Assembly: GCA_963706685.1 (NCBI GenBank)
Contig: CAVPMY010000007.1
Location: forward strand, 1 to 64,000
Origin: CADEEN01 sp963706685
GTDB taxonomy: Bacteria; Pseudomonadota; Gammaproteobacteria; Burkholderiales; Burkholderiaceae_C
Length of the DNA: 64,000 nucleotides
Reading direction: 5' to 3'
Shown: positions 16,640 through 24,854 of the stretch, piece by piece
Layout of the letters: every line of letters begins with the position of its first letter
Numbering within the stretch: the stretch's first letter is position 1
Made by a program: the position numbers and the translations under genes
The notes under the pieces: model-generated
Told to the model about the DNA's origin: nothing
Databases searched by the model: none
What the model saw: the letters and a program-made list of their open reading frames with translations, nothing else

Positions 16640-17970
16640 GCCTGTACACCCAACTCCAGCAACGTGCGGCCGACAAGAAGCCGATCCGCGTCGGCCTCAT
16701 CGGCGCCGGCAAGTTCGGCTCGATGTACCTGGCGCAGGTGGTGCGCACGCCGGGCGTGCACCTGGTCGCCATCGCCGACTTGAACCCGGCCGGCGCGAAG
16801 AAGAACCTGGCGCGCGTCGGCTGGAAGCCGGAGCAGTCGGCCGCATCGTCGGCGCAGGCTGCGCTGCGCGACGGCAACACCTGGATCAGCGACGACTGGC
16901 AGGCGCTGGTCAAGCTGCCCGAGATCGAGATCGTCGTCGAGTGCACCGGCTCGCCGGTGCACGCCGTCGATCACATCCTGGCCGCGATCGGCGAACACAA
17001 GCATGTCGTCAACGTCACCGTCGAGGCCGACGCGTTCTGCGGCCCGCTGCTGGCCCGGCGCGCCGCCGAGGCCGGCGTCATCTACAGCCTGGCCTACGGC
17101 GACCAGCCGGCGATGATCTGCGACCTGGTCGACTGGGCGCGCACCTGCGGCTTCCCGGTCGTCGCTGCCGGCCGCGGCCACAAGTGGCTGCCGCATTTTG
17201 CGCAATCGACGCCGGAGACGGTGTGGGGCCACTACGGCCTGACGCCCGAGCAGGCCGAGCGCGGCGGCCTGAACCCGAAGATGTTCAACAGCTTTCTCGA
17301 CGGCAGCAAGCCGAGCATCGAATCGACCGCGGTCGCCAACGCCACCGGCCTGGGCGTGCCGAGCGACGGCCTGCAATACCCGCCGGCCAGCGTCGAGGAC
17401 ATTCCACGCGTGACGCGACCGATCGGCGAAGGCGGCGTGCTCGAACGCAAGGGCATGGTCGAGGTGATCTCGTCGCTCGAGCGCGATGGCCGTGTGATCC
17501 CGTACGACATCCGCATGGGGGTGTGGGTCACGGTCGAGGCCGAGACCGAGTACGTCAAGAACTGCTTCGAGGAGTACAACGCCCACACCGACCCGAGCGG
17601 GCGCTACTTCACGCTCTACAAACGCTGGCACCTGATCGGCCTGGAAGTCGGCATGAGCGTGGCCAGCGTGGCGCTGCGGCGCGAACCGACCGGCGTCGCG
17701 CAAGCGTGGAACGCCGACGTCGTGGCCACCGCCAAGCGTGCGCTCAAACCCGGCGAGAGGCTCGACGGCGAAGGCGGCTACACGGTGTGGGGCAAGCTGC
17801 TGCCGGCCGCCGCCTCGCGCAAGATCGGCGGCCTGCCGCTCGGGCTGGCCCATGAGGTCAAGCTCGTCCGGCCCGTCGCGCAGGGGCAGAGCCTGACCTG
17901 GGGCGATGTCGAGATGCCGGCGTCGCGGGCGTATGAATTGCGGCGCGAGATGGAGAAGCTCTATTCATGA
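16636..17970 (+). CDS. Rossmann-fold oxidoreductase with C-terminal SAF domain
   Basis: 444 residues. The N-terminal NAD(P)-binding domain has VGLIGAGKFGSMYLAQV and a homoserine-dehydrogenase-like middle (VVECTGSPVHAVDHILAAI, NVTVEADAFCGPLLARRA). The C-terminal about 90 residues (LPLGLAHEVKLVRPVAQGQ through SLTWGDVEMP) resemble an SAF domain. Proteins with this architecture act on sugar-acid or polyol-like substrates in some pathways, but no specific reaction can be assigned. It sits within a tight operon between the PhyH gene (4-bp overlap) and the amidohydrolase. Confidence 0.8.
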   Translation: MSLYTQLQQRAADKKPIRVGLIGAGKFGSMYLAQVVRTPGVHLVAIADLNPAGAKKNLARVGWKPEQSAASSAQAALRDGNTWISDDWQALVKLPEIEIVVECTGSPVHAVDHILAAIGEHKHVVNVTVEADAFCGPLLARRAAEAGVIYSLAYGDQPAMICDLVDWARTCGFPVVAAGRGHKWLPHFAQSTPETVWGHYGLTPEQAERGGLNPKMFNSFLDGSKPSIESTAVANATGLGVPSDGLQYPPASVEDIPRVTRPIGEGGVLERKGMVEVISSLERDGRVIPYDIRMGVWVTVEAETEYVKNCFEEYNAHTDPSGRYFTLYKRWHLIGLEVGMSVASVALRREPTGVAQAWNADVVATAKRALKPGERLDGEGGYTVWGKLLPAAASRKIGGLPLGLAHEVKLVRPVAQGQSLTWGDVEMPASRAYELRREMEKLYS

Positions 17971-17976
17971 CATGAC

Positions 17977-19648
17977 TTGCTGATTCGTCACGCGCTCGTC
18001 TTCGACGGCAGCGGCGCCGACGGCGCGGTGCGAGACGTTGCGGTGCGCAACGGCCGCATCGCTGCGCTCGGCCGCGAGCTGAAGCCTGACGCGAAGCAAG
18101 TCATCGACGCCGACGGCCTGGCGCTGATGCCCGGCATCATCGACAGCCACACCCATTTCGATGCGCAGATCACCTGGGACCCGGCGCTGCGGCCTTCGCC
18201 CGCGCTCGGCGTGACGACGGCGGTGATCGGCAACTGCGGCTTCGCGATCGCGCCGTGCCGGCCCGAGCACCGCGAGATCACGATGCGCAACCTGACGCAG
18301 GTCGAAGGCATGTCGCTGGACGTGTTGAAGCGCGGCATCCGCTGGGACTTCGAGACCTTTCCCGAGTACCTCGCTCAGCTGCAGGCCCAGCCGTCGGTGC
18401 CCAACATTGCGGCGTACGTCGGCCATTCGTCGATCCGCACCTGGGTCATGGGCGAAGCCGCGACCGAACGCGCGGCCAATGCCGACGAAGTGCAGGCCAT
18501 GGCACAGCTCGTGCGCGAAGCGATGGCGGCCGGCGCGATCGGGCTGGCCAGTTCGCACTAGCCCGGCGCACAACGGCGAGGGCGGCAAGCCGATGCCCTC
18601 GCGCCTGGCCGCCGACGACGAGCATCTGGCCTTGGTGCGCGCGATGGGCGACGCGACGCAGCAGCAGCGCGGCGTCTACATGGTCACCAAGGGCGGCCAG
18701 ATGCCGGTGTCTCTGCTCGAGGAGATGAGCGCTGTGTCCGGCCGCCCGGTGATGATCGCCGCACTCCTGCACAACAACACCAATCCGCGCGCGGTGTTCG
18801 ACGATCTCGACGCCATCACGGCGGCCAACGCGCGGGGCCGGCGACTCATCGGCCAGGTCAGCTGCTGCCCGCTGTCGATGGACTTCACGCTGGCCTCGCC
18901 GTACCCGGTGGAAGGGCTGGCGTCATGGCAGCCGGCGCTCGGCTTGCAAGGCGAGGCCCTGAAGGACGTGCTGCGCCAACGCACGTTTCGCGACGCGGTG
19001 CGCGCCGAACTGGCCGCGCCGGCCAAGTTCCGACTCTTCAACGGCGAGTGGGATGCGCTGCAAGTCACCGAGGCCACCAGCGAAGCCCATCGTGCGCTCG
19101 AGCAGCGGCCGCTGGGCCAGGTTGCGCACGAGCGCGGCATCGACCCGCTCGACCTGATGCTCGACACCGCGCTCGACGAAGACCTGCAAACCGTCTTCAC
19201 CGCGATGCTGCTCAACAGCGACGAGGCCGCCGTGGGCCGCCTGCTGACGCATCCGCACAGCATCGTCTCGCTGTCCGACGCCGGCGCGCACCTGACCTTC
19301 TTCAATGACGCCGGCTTCGGCCTGCACCTGATGGGCCACTGGGCCCGCGACCGCGGCGTGATGCCGCTGGCCGAGGCGGTGCGCCGGCTGACCAGCGCAG
19401 CGGCGCAAGTCTTCGGCTTTGCCGATCGCGGCCTGATCCGCGAAGGCCTGGCCGCCGACCTGTTGCTGTTCGATCCCAAGACAGTCGCCCGCGGCCCCAA
19501 GCAACGCGTCTTCGATCTGCCCGGCGGCGCGCCGCGGCTGCACACCGACGCCATCGGCGTGCATGGTGTGTGGGTCAACGGCGCGCTGGTGGCCGACGCC
19601 AACGGGCTTCGCGCCGACGCGCCACGCGGCGGTCGGTTATTGCGCTGA
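17977..19648 (+). CDS. D-aminoacylase-like amidohydrolase (one frameshift)
   Basis: Metal-dependent amidohydrolase resembling N-acyl-D-amino-acid deacylases. The TTG start gives MLIRHALVFDGSG; the metal site HxH is in PGIIDSHTHFDAQ and the later aspartate in SLSDAGAHLTFF. Frame 1 stops at a TAG at 18559-18561 within the conserved SPAHNGEGG segment; removing the C at 18556 restores ASSTSPAHNGEGGKPMPSR and one continuous protein of about 556 residues. The start lies 6 bp after the SAF gene. Whether the gene is broken in vivo cannot be told from sequence, but the reading on both sides is intact. Confidence 0.83.
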
Positions 19649-20017
19649 GCGCACCACCTTGACCCTGACACCTTCTCGTCCCAATGCAGGCGATGCAGCA
19701 CGCGATGCAGGATCGGCGTGAACACCAGCGCCGCGCTGACGATGAATACCAGGCCGGCGTAGAGGGCGTAGCAGCCGGCGAAACTTGCCGCCCGCAGTCT
19801 TCGGCGCATCGACCGGGCCCATGCCGCCGAGCAACATCGCAGCATTGAGAAACGCATCGAGCGGCGACAGGCTCTCGAAGGCCATGTAGCCGAGCATGCC
19901 GCCGCCGAGCGACAGCGCCAGCAAGCCGGCTGCCCCGGCGGCATGCCACGCCAGGCGTCGCGCAAACTGAGCGCGCGGCACCGGCGTTTGGTGTGTGCGC
20001 TCGTAGACCACAGCCAA
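19637..20017 (-). CDS. Small two-TM membrane protein (frameshifted)
   Basis: Hypothetical inner-membrane protein. TM1 is AWHAAGAAGLLALSLGGGML, followed by the loop SPLDAFLNAAMLLGGMGPVD, which recalls a channel re-entrant loop. TM2 (CYALYAGLVFIVSAALVFTP) is in another frame from about 19784; dropping one T (forward A19781-19783) gives GGKFAGCYALYAG. A second indel near 19665 would be needed to end in the original frame at 19637. The start is TTG 20017 or a nearby GTG. It is convergent with the amidohydrolase and overlaps its last 12 bp. Function unknown. Confidence 0.55.
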   Translation of the reverse strand: MAVVYERTHQTPVPRAQFARRLAWHAAGAAGLLALSLGGGMLGYMAFESLSPLDAFLNAAMLLGGMGPVDAPKTAGGKFRRLLRPLRRPGIHRQRGAGVHADPASRAASPALGREGVRVKVVRSAQ

Positions 20018-20071
20018 TCAGCGCTGTGCGTTGCGTCGTGCGTTGGACGGCGGTGCAGGCATGCCGGTGCG

Positions 20072-21484
20072 CTACGTCAAACGCGCCTGATGTGCCGCAA
20101 TCTGCTCGCGCACACGCTCCGGCGCCGTGCCGCCGACGACATTGCGCGCGTTCAAAGACGCCTCGAGGGTCAACGCACTTGCATACACGTCGTCGCCGAT
20201 CGACCCATGAAAGCCGCGCAACACATCCAGCGGCAGCTCGCTCAAATCCTTGCCATGCTGCAGACCGTGCTTCACCGCCGCAGCCACCACCTCGTGCGCA
20301 TCGCGGAACGGCACGCCCTTCTTGACGAGGTAGTCGGCGAGGTCGGTGGCGGTGGCAAAGCCTTTTTGCGCGGCGCGCTGCATCGCTTCGGGCTTGACGA
20401 CGATGCCGCCCACCATCTCGGCCATGATGCGCAGCGTCGCCGCCAGCGTGTCGACCGTGTCGAACAGCGGCTCCTTGTCTTCCTGGTTGTCCTTGTTGTA
20501 GGCCAGCGGCTGGCCCTTCATCAGCGTCAGCAGCGCCATCAGGTGGCCATAGACGCGGCCGGTCTTGCCGCGCGCGAGTTCGGCGACGTCGGGGTTGCGC
20601 TTCTGCGGCATGATCGACGAGCCGGTGCAGTAGCGGTCGGCGAGGTCGATGAAGCCGAAGTTCTGACTCATCCAGAGCACGATCTCTTCGGCCAGCCGCG
20701 AGACATGCATCATCGTCATCGCCGCCCAGGCGCAGAACTCGATCGCGAAGTCGCGGTCGCTGACGGCGTCGAGGCTGTTCATGCACAGGCCGTCGAAGCC
20801 GAGCGTCTTGGCCACCCGCTCGCGATCAAGCGGGTAGCTGGTGCCGGCCAGCGCGGCCGCGCCGAGCGGCAGCCGGTTGACGCGCTTGCGCACATCGGCC
20901 AGGCGCTCGCCGTCGCGCGCGAACATCTCGACGTAGGCCAGCAGGTGGTGCGCGAAGCTCACCGGCTGCGCGACCTGCAGGTGCGTGAAGCCGGGCAGGA
21001 TAGTCTCGGTGTGCTGTGCCGCGACGTCCAGCAACGCACGCTGCATCTGCGCCAGCAAGGGCGCCAGCGCGTCGATCTCGCCGCGCAGCCACAGCCGCAC
21101 ATCGGTCGCCACCTGGTCGTTGCGCGAGCGGCCGGTGTGCAATCGCTTGCCGGCGTCGCCGACCAGGGCCGTCAGCCGGGCCTCGATGTTGAGGTGCACG
21201 TCCTCGAGTTCGAGCTTCCACTCGAAAGTGCCGGCGTCGATCTCGGCCTTGACCTGCGCCAGGCCGCGCCGGATGTCGGCTTCATCCTGTTTCGAGATCA
21301 CGCCCTGCGCGGCCAGCATCTCGGCATGGGCCAGAGAGCCGGCGATGTCGGCTGCCGCCAGTCGCCGGTCGAAGGGCACGCTGGCGGTGTAGCGGGCCAC
21401 CAGCTCGCTCATCGGCTCGGAGAACAACGCCGACCAGGCTTGTGACTTCTTGGCGAGTGAGCCTTGTTTCGGATCGTTGGGCAT
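20072..21484 (-). CDS. argH: Argininosuccinate lyase
   Basis: 470 residues, full length. Last step of arginine synthesis: argininosuccinate to arginine and fumarate. The fumarase/aspartase superfamily signature GSSIMPQKRNPD is present, with the conserved HTGRSRNDQVATDVRLWLR and the TILPGFTHLQVAQPV catalytic segment. It is divergent from algZ with 47 bp between start codons. The argH<>algZ-algR-hem neighbourhood is conserved with Pseudomonas and many beta-proteobacteria. Confidence 0.97.
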   Translation of the reverse strand: MPNDPKQGSLAKKSQAWSALFSEPMSELVARYTASVPFDRRLAAADIAGSLAHAEMLAAQGVISKQDEADIRRGLAQVKAEIDAGTFEWKLELEDVHLNIEARLTALVGDAGKRLHTGRSRNDQVATDVRLWLRGEIDALAPLLAQMQRALLDVAAQHTETILPGFTHLQVAQPVSFAHHLLAYVEMFARDGERLADVRKRVNRLPLGAAALAGTSYPLDRERVAKTLGFDGLCMNSLDAVSDRDFAIEFCAWAAMTMMHVSRLAEEIVLWMSQNFGFIDLADRYCTGSSIMPQKRNPDVAELARGKTGRVYGHLMALLTLMKGQPLAYNKDNQEDKEPLFDTVDTLAATLRIMAEMVGGIVVKPEAMQRAAQKGFATATDLADYLVKKGVPFRDAHEVVAAAVKHGLQHGKDLSELPLDVLRGFHGSIGDDVYASALTLEASLNARNVVGGTAPERVREQIAAHQARLT

Positions 21485-21531
21485 GGGTGGAGCCGCGCAG
21501 GCCGTGGAGCAAAATGCTTTGCGTGTTGTGC

Positions 21532-22656
21532 ATGACGCGTTTTCATTCTATCGACGCCCTCCGCTGCCCCGTGCCTCTGCCAGACACCACACCCGCCGCC
21601 CTGTCCACGTTGTTGCCGACGACCGACGTGCCGCAGCCGGACGCCGTGCGCGTGTCCGACGGCGCGGCTTTCGATGTCTGCCACGGCGCGCTGGCGCTGC
21701 GGGCGCTGCTCGCCGTCAACAGCGTGGTCCTGCTGGGCACGCTGGTCGCATCGAGCACGTTCACGGTGGCCGTGGCTGCGATCGGGCCGGCGTTGGCCAT
21801 TTCGCTGCCGGCCACGCTGCTCTGGCTCGGCCTGATCTGCGCCCTGCGCCGCGTCATCGTCACGCTGTCGCCGCCGCGACGCATCGCGGCGCTGGCCGCT
21901 CTCGGCGCGCTGCTGGCCTGGGCCGCATCGTGGCCGCTGTTGGCCATCGGCTTGATCGAACCGGCGCCGCTGCGCGACTGGTCGCTGCCCCTGGCGGGCG
22001 CGGCCATGGCGTGGCCGCTGGCACTGTGGCTGCAATCTCGCGAAAAGGCGCGCACGCCGGCCGACGAGCGCGCGCGTCTGGCCGAGTTGCAGTCGCGCAT
22101 CCGCCCGCATTTCCTGTTCAACACCCTCAACACCGCGATCTCGCTGGTGCAAAGCGATCCGGCGCGCGCCGAGGGGGTGCTCGAAGACCTGGCCGAGCTG
22201 TTTCGCGTGGCACTGGCCAACCACGGCGGCGGCGGCACCGTCACGCTGGCCAGCGAGATCGATCTGGCGCAGCGCTACATCGCCATCGAGAACCTGCGCT
22301 TCGGTGAGCGGCTCGACGTGCGCTGGGAACTCGACCCGGCGGCCAGCGCCGCCCGGCTGCCGCCGCTGGCGCTGCAACCGCTGCTCGAGAACGCGGTGCG
22401 CCATGGCATCGAGTCGGCCGAAGACGGCGGCACGATCCGCGTGCGTACCCGCGCCGTGCTCGGCCGCGCGGAAATCCTGATCGACAACTCGCTGCCCGGC
22501 AGCAACGCGCGCGCCAACCCCGGCCACGGCGTGGCCTTGGCCAATGTGCGGGAGCGGCTGCGCCTGCTGCATGACCTCGATGCGAAGTTCGAAGCCGGCC
22601 GGCGCGGCGACGCCTGGCGGGTGCGCATCGTCGTGCCGATCGGGGACCATCGATGA
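21532..22656 (+). CDS. algZ: LytS/AlgZ (FimS)-type sensor histidine kinase
   Basis: 374 residues. Four or so hydrophobic N-terminal segments (about residues 50-165) precede a His_kinase domain of the LytS type with RPHFLFNTLNTAISLVQ (phospho-acceptor His) and an ATPase part with LQPLLENAVRHGIE and GHGVALANVRERL. It should phosphorylate the adjacent AlgR-like regulator, with which it overlaps by 4 bp. The input signal is unknown. The ATG at 21532 is chosen because upstream codons run into the argH start. Confidence 0.9.
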   Translation: MTRFHSIDALRCPVPLPDTTPAALSTLLPTTDVPQPDAVRVSDGAAFDVCHGALALRALLAVNSVVLLGTLVASSTFTVAVAAIGPALAISLPATLLWLGLICALRRVIVTLSPPRRIAALAALGALLAWAASWPLLAIGLIEPAPLRDWSLPLAGAAMAWPLALWLQSREKARTPADERARLAELQSRIRPHFLFNTLNTAISLVQSDPARAEGVLEDLAELFRVALANHGGGGTVTLASEIDLAQRYIAIENLRFGERLDVRWELDPAASAARLPPLALQPLLENAVRHGIESAEDGGTIRVRTRAVLGRAEILIDNSLPGSNARANPGHGVALANVRERLRLLHDLDAKFEAGRRGDAWRVRIVVPIGDHR

Positions 22657-23441
22657 GCGCCGGTGCGATGCAGATCCTGATCGTCGACGACGAAGCGCTG
22701 GCCCGCTCGCGCCTGGCCGCCCTGGTGCGCGAATGCCCCGAGCCGGTGTGCGAAGTCGCCGCCGAATGCGCCAACGCGCGCCAGGCCGCGGAGTGGTTGC
22801 AGCAACACGCCGGCCAGGCCGACGTGGCCCTGCTCGACATCCACATGCCCGGCGCACTCGGCACCGAGCTGGCGGCCGACCTGAAGCGCATGGCGCAGGC
22901 GCCGGCGGTGGTGTTCGTGACCGCGCATGGCGAACATGCGCTGGCGGCCTTCGACCTCGAGGCGGTTGACTACCTGACCAAGCCCGTCAAGCGTGACCGC
23001 CTCTTCGCAGCCTTGCAGCGCGCCGCGCGGCGGGCGCCGGCGCGAACGAGCCCGGGCGACGACGCCGACGCGGGCACGGGCGCCACGCCGGTGCTGATCG
23101 TCAGCGAGCGCGGCCGCGTCGTCCGCGTGCCCTTGGCCGACGTGCTCTATCTGAAGGCGGAGTTGAAGTACGTGACGCTGCGTACCGCCAGCCACAGCTA
23201 CGTGCTCGACGATTCGCTGACCGACCTCGAACAGCGCCTGGGCGAGCGTGTGCTGCGCGTGCACCGCAACGCACTCGTCGCCCGCCGGGCCGTGCGCGCG
23301 CTCGAACGGCGCAAGCTCGCCGACAGCGAAGAAGAAGGCAACGAGATCGGCTGGGCGGTGCAGGTGGCGGCCACCGGTGAATGGCTGTCGGTGTCGCGGC
23401 GCCAGGTGGCGGCGGTGCGCGAGGCGCTGGAGCAAGCCTGA
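22653..23441 (+). CDS. algR: LytTR-family response regulator (AlgR-like)
   Basis: 262 residues. Receiver domain with ILIVDDEALARSRLAALV, the phospho-acceptor Asp in VALLDIHMPGALGTE and the lysine in VDYLTKPVKRD. A short linker is followed by a LytTR DNA-binding domain (VLYLKAELKYVTLRT, then RVLRVHRNALVARRAV). The cognate kinase is the upstream algZ. The TGA overlaps the ATG of the following unknown gene. Targets here are unknown; in Pseudomonas AlgR controls alginate and type IV pili. Confidence 0.92.
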   Translation: MSAGAMQILIVDDEALARSRLAALVRECPEPVCEVAAECANARQAAEWLQQHAGQADVALLDIHMPGALGTELAADLKRMAQAPAVVFVTAHGEHALAAFDLEAVDYLTKPVKRDRLFAALQRAARRAPARTSPGDDADAGTGATPVLIVSERGRVVRVPLADVLYLKAELKYVTLRTASHSYVLDDSLTDLEQRLGERVLRVHRNALVARRAVRALERRKLADSEEEGNEIGWAVQVAATGEWLSVSRRQVAAVREALEQA

Positions 23442-24748
23442 TGGACGAATACTCGACCAACGCCCTGCAATCCGTCGGCGCGGCGCTGATCGTCGGCGCG
23501 ATCGCCGGAGCGGTGTGGTTTGCGGTCAACACGCCGAGCGATCGCCCGGCCGCCACAGCGGTGGCCGAGGCGCCGCGCGCTGCTGTGCCCGGCGATGCCG
23601 ACATTGCCAAGCTGATGCATGTCGAGCCTGCGCCGGTCGAGGTCTTGCCGCCCTTGGCCGCCGAGGACGTGCGCGTCTGCGGCCAGGCGGTATCGCGCGC
23701 TGCGCTGGCCGACGAGCGGATCGAGCGCACGCTGTACGAGGCCGGCGCCGCCGATGCGCTCGAGCAGTTCGCACGACAGCACCTGGCCGACGACGACCAT
23801 GCACGCGCCGTCGGCCTGGTGCTGCGCATGCAGGCCGATGCCAACTACCGTGCAGCGCCCGACAGCCAGCCGGCTTGCAAGACCGACGACTGCTGGAAGC
23901 AGCAGGCGCGCGCCCATGCCGAACGTGTCGCCCCTCTGCTCACCGAGTTGGCCGAACTGGCCGGCAGCAGCACCGACCCGCGCGTGATGATGCTGGCGCG
24001 CGGCGAATGCGCCAACCAGTCTGTCGATGGGCTGCAGCCGGCGCATTGCCAGCTGCTCACGGCGCGCCGGCTTGTCGCCCTCGACCGCGACAACGGCGTC
24101 GCCTGGCTCGCGCTGGCCGTCGAAGAGCCGGGGTCGATCGACGAGGCGATGTATCAGTCCTCACTGGCCTCGCGCTGGGACGACTATGCGATGGCGTCAC
24201 GTCGATTCATCGACCGTATCGACGCCAAAGGTGGGCTGCGCAGCATGGTCATCACGCAGGCGCTGTTGGCCGTTCCCGCCTTGCGATCGATCGAAGGCCG
24301 GCAGCTCTTGATCCAACATTGCAGTGACCCGAAGGTGATGACCGATGCGAACCGCCGCCAGTTGTGCGAAAAGACAGCTGATGGACTGCATGCGCGTTCG
24401 ACGACGGTCGCTGGCCAGGTCACCGCGGGCATCCTGGCCAAGGCCCTCGACAGCGCGCACGCCAAGGCGTGGCAAGAGCAGGCGCTGTTGCTCAATCACG
24501 TGCTGATGGCGCAAAGCCTGGACGACGACGAGCAGACGCGCGGGGCCGCTGAGTGTGCCGTAGGCATGTCGCGCGAGTTGCTGATGCGTTCTGCGCGCGA
24601 CGGCGAAGTTCCCGCATTGCGCGCCTGGATGCTGGCCTCCGGCAAGAGCGATGAGCAGTGGCGCGCGCACATGATGGCCTTCGAGCAGGCGCAGGTCCCT
24701 GGTCAGGCTGCAACAACGACCGCAACGCCAGCGTCAGCGCCGAAGTAG
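23441..24748 (+). CDS. Unknown membrane-anchored protein, third gene of algZ-algR operon
   Basis: 435 residues, not recognised. There is one transmembrane helix near the N-terminus (ALIVGAIAGAVWFAV, about residues 12-27) and the rest is predicted periplasmic: mainly alpha-helical, Ala-rich, with TPR-like spacing (LDRDNGVAWLALAVEEPGSI). Cysteines are frequent (VCGQ, ACKTDDCW, GECANQ, PAHCQLL, QHCSDP, QLCEKT, AECAV), suggesting disulfides outside the cytoplasm. The ATG overlaps the algR stop, so it is coupled to the two-component system. It ends 40 bp before a long inverted repeat. Confidence 0.6.
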   Translation: MDEYSTNALQSVGAALIVGAIAGAVWFAVNTPSDRPAATAVAEAPRAAVPGDADIAKLMHVEPAPVEVLPPLAAEDVRVCGQAVSRAALADERIERTLYEAGAADALEQFARQHLADDDHARAVGLVLRMQADANYRAAPDSQPACKTDDCWKQQARAHAERVAPLLTELAELAGSSTDPRVMMLARGECANQSVDGLQPAHCQLLTARRLVALDRDNGVAWLALAVEEPGSIDEAMYQSSLASRWDDYAMASRRFIDRIDAKGGLRSMVITQALLAVPALRSIEGRQLLIQHCSDPKVMTDANRRQLCEKTADGLHARSTTVAGQVTAGILAKALDSAHAKAWQEQALLLNHVLMAQSLDDDEQTRGAAECAVGMSRELLMRSARDGEVPALRAWMLASGKSDEQWRAHMMAFEQAQVPGQAATTTATPASAPK

Positions 24749-24788
24749 GTTCGGGCCCCGGCTCGGGGGAGCGCTGTGTTCACCGGCA

Positions 24789-24854
24789 CGGAATAGCCGC
24801 GGGGCTGCGCAATGCGGGCTTCAGCCCGTGTTGCGCAGCCCCGCGGCTATTCCG
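24789..24854. repeat. 66-bp near-perfect inverted repeat at the ppc 3' end
   Basis: Arms 24789-24812 and 24831-24854 are perfect 24-bp reverse complements. After a 2-bp mismatch (TG/TG, giving two G-U pairs in plus-strand RNA) an inner 6-bp stem (24815-24820 / 24823-24828) closes on a TC dinucleotide. The right arm is the coding sequence of the last residues of PEP carboxylase, and its stop codon sits at the centre. The left arm, read on the plus strand, encodes almost the same peptide (GIAAGLRNAG versus GIAAGLRNTG). It lacks a T-tract but lies between convergent operons, so it may stop transcription. Origin by inverted duplication is likely. Confidence 0.9.
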
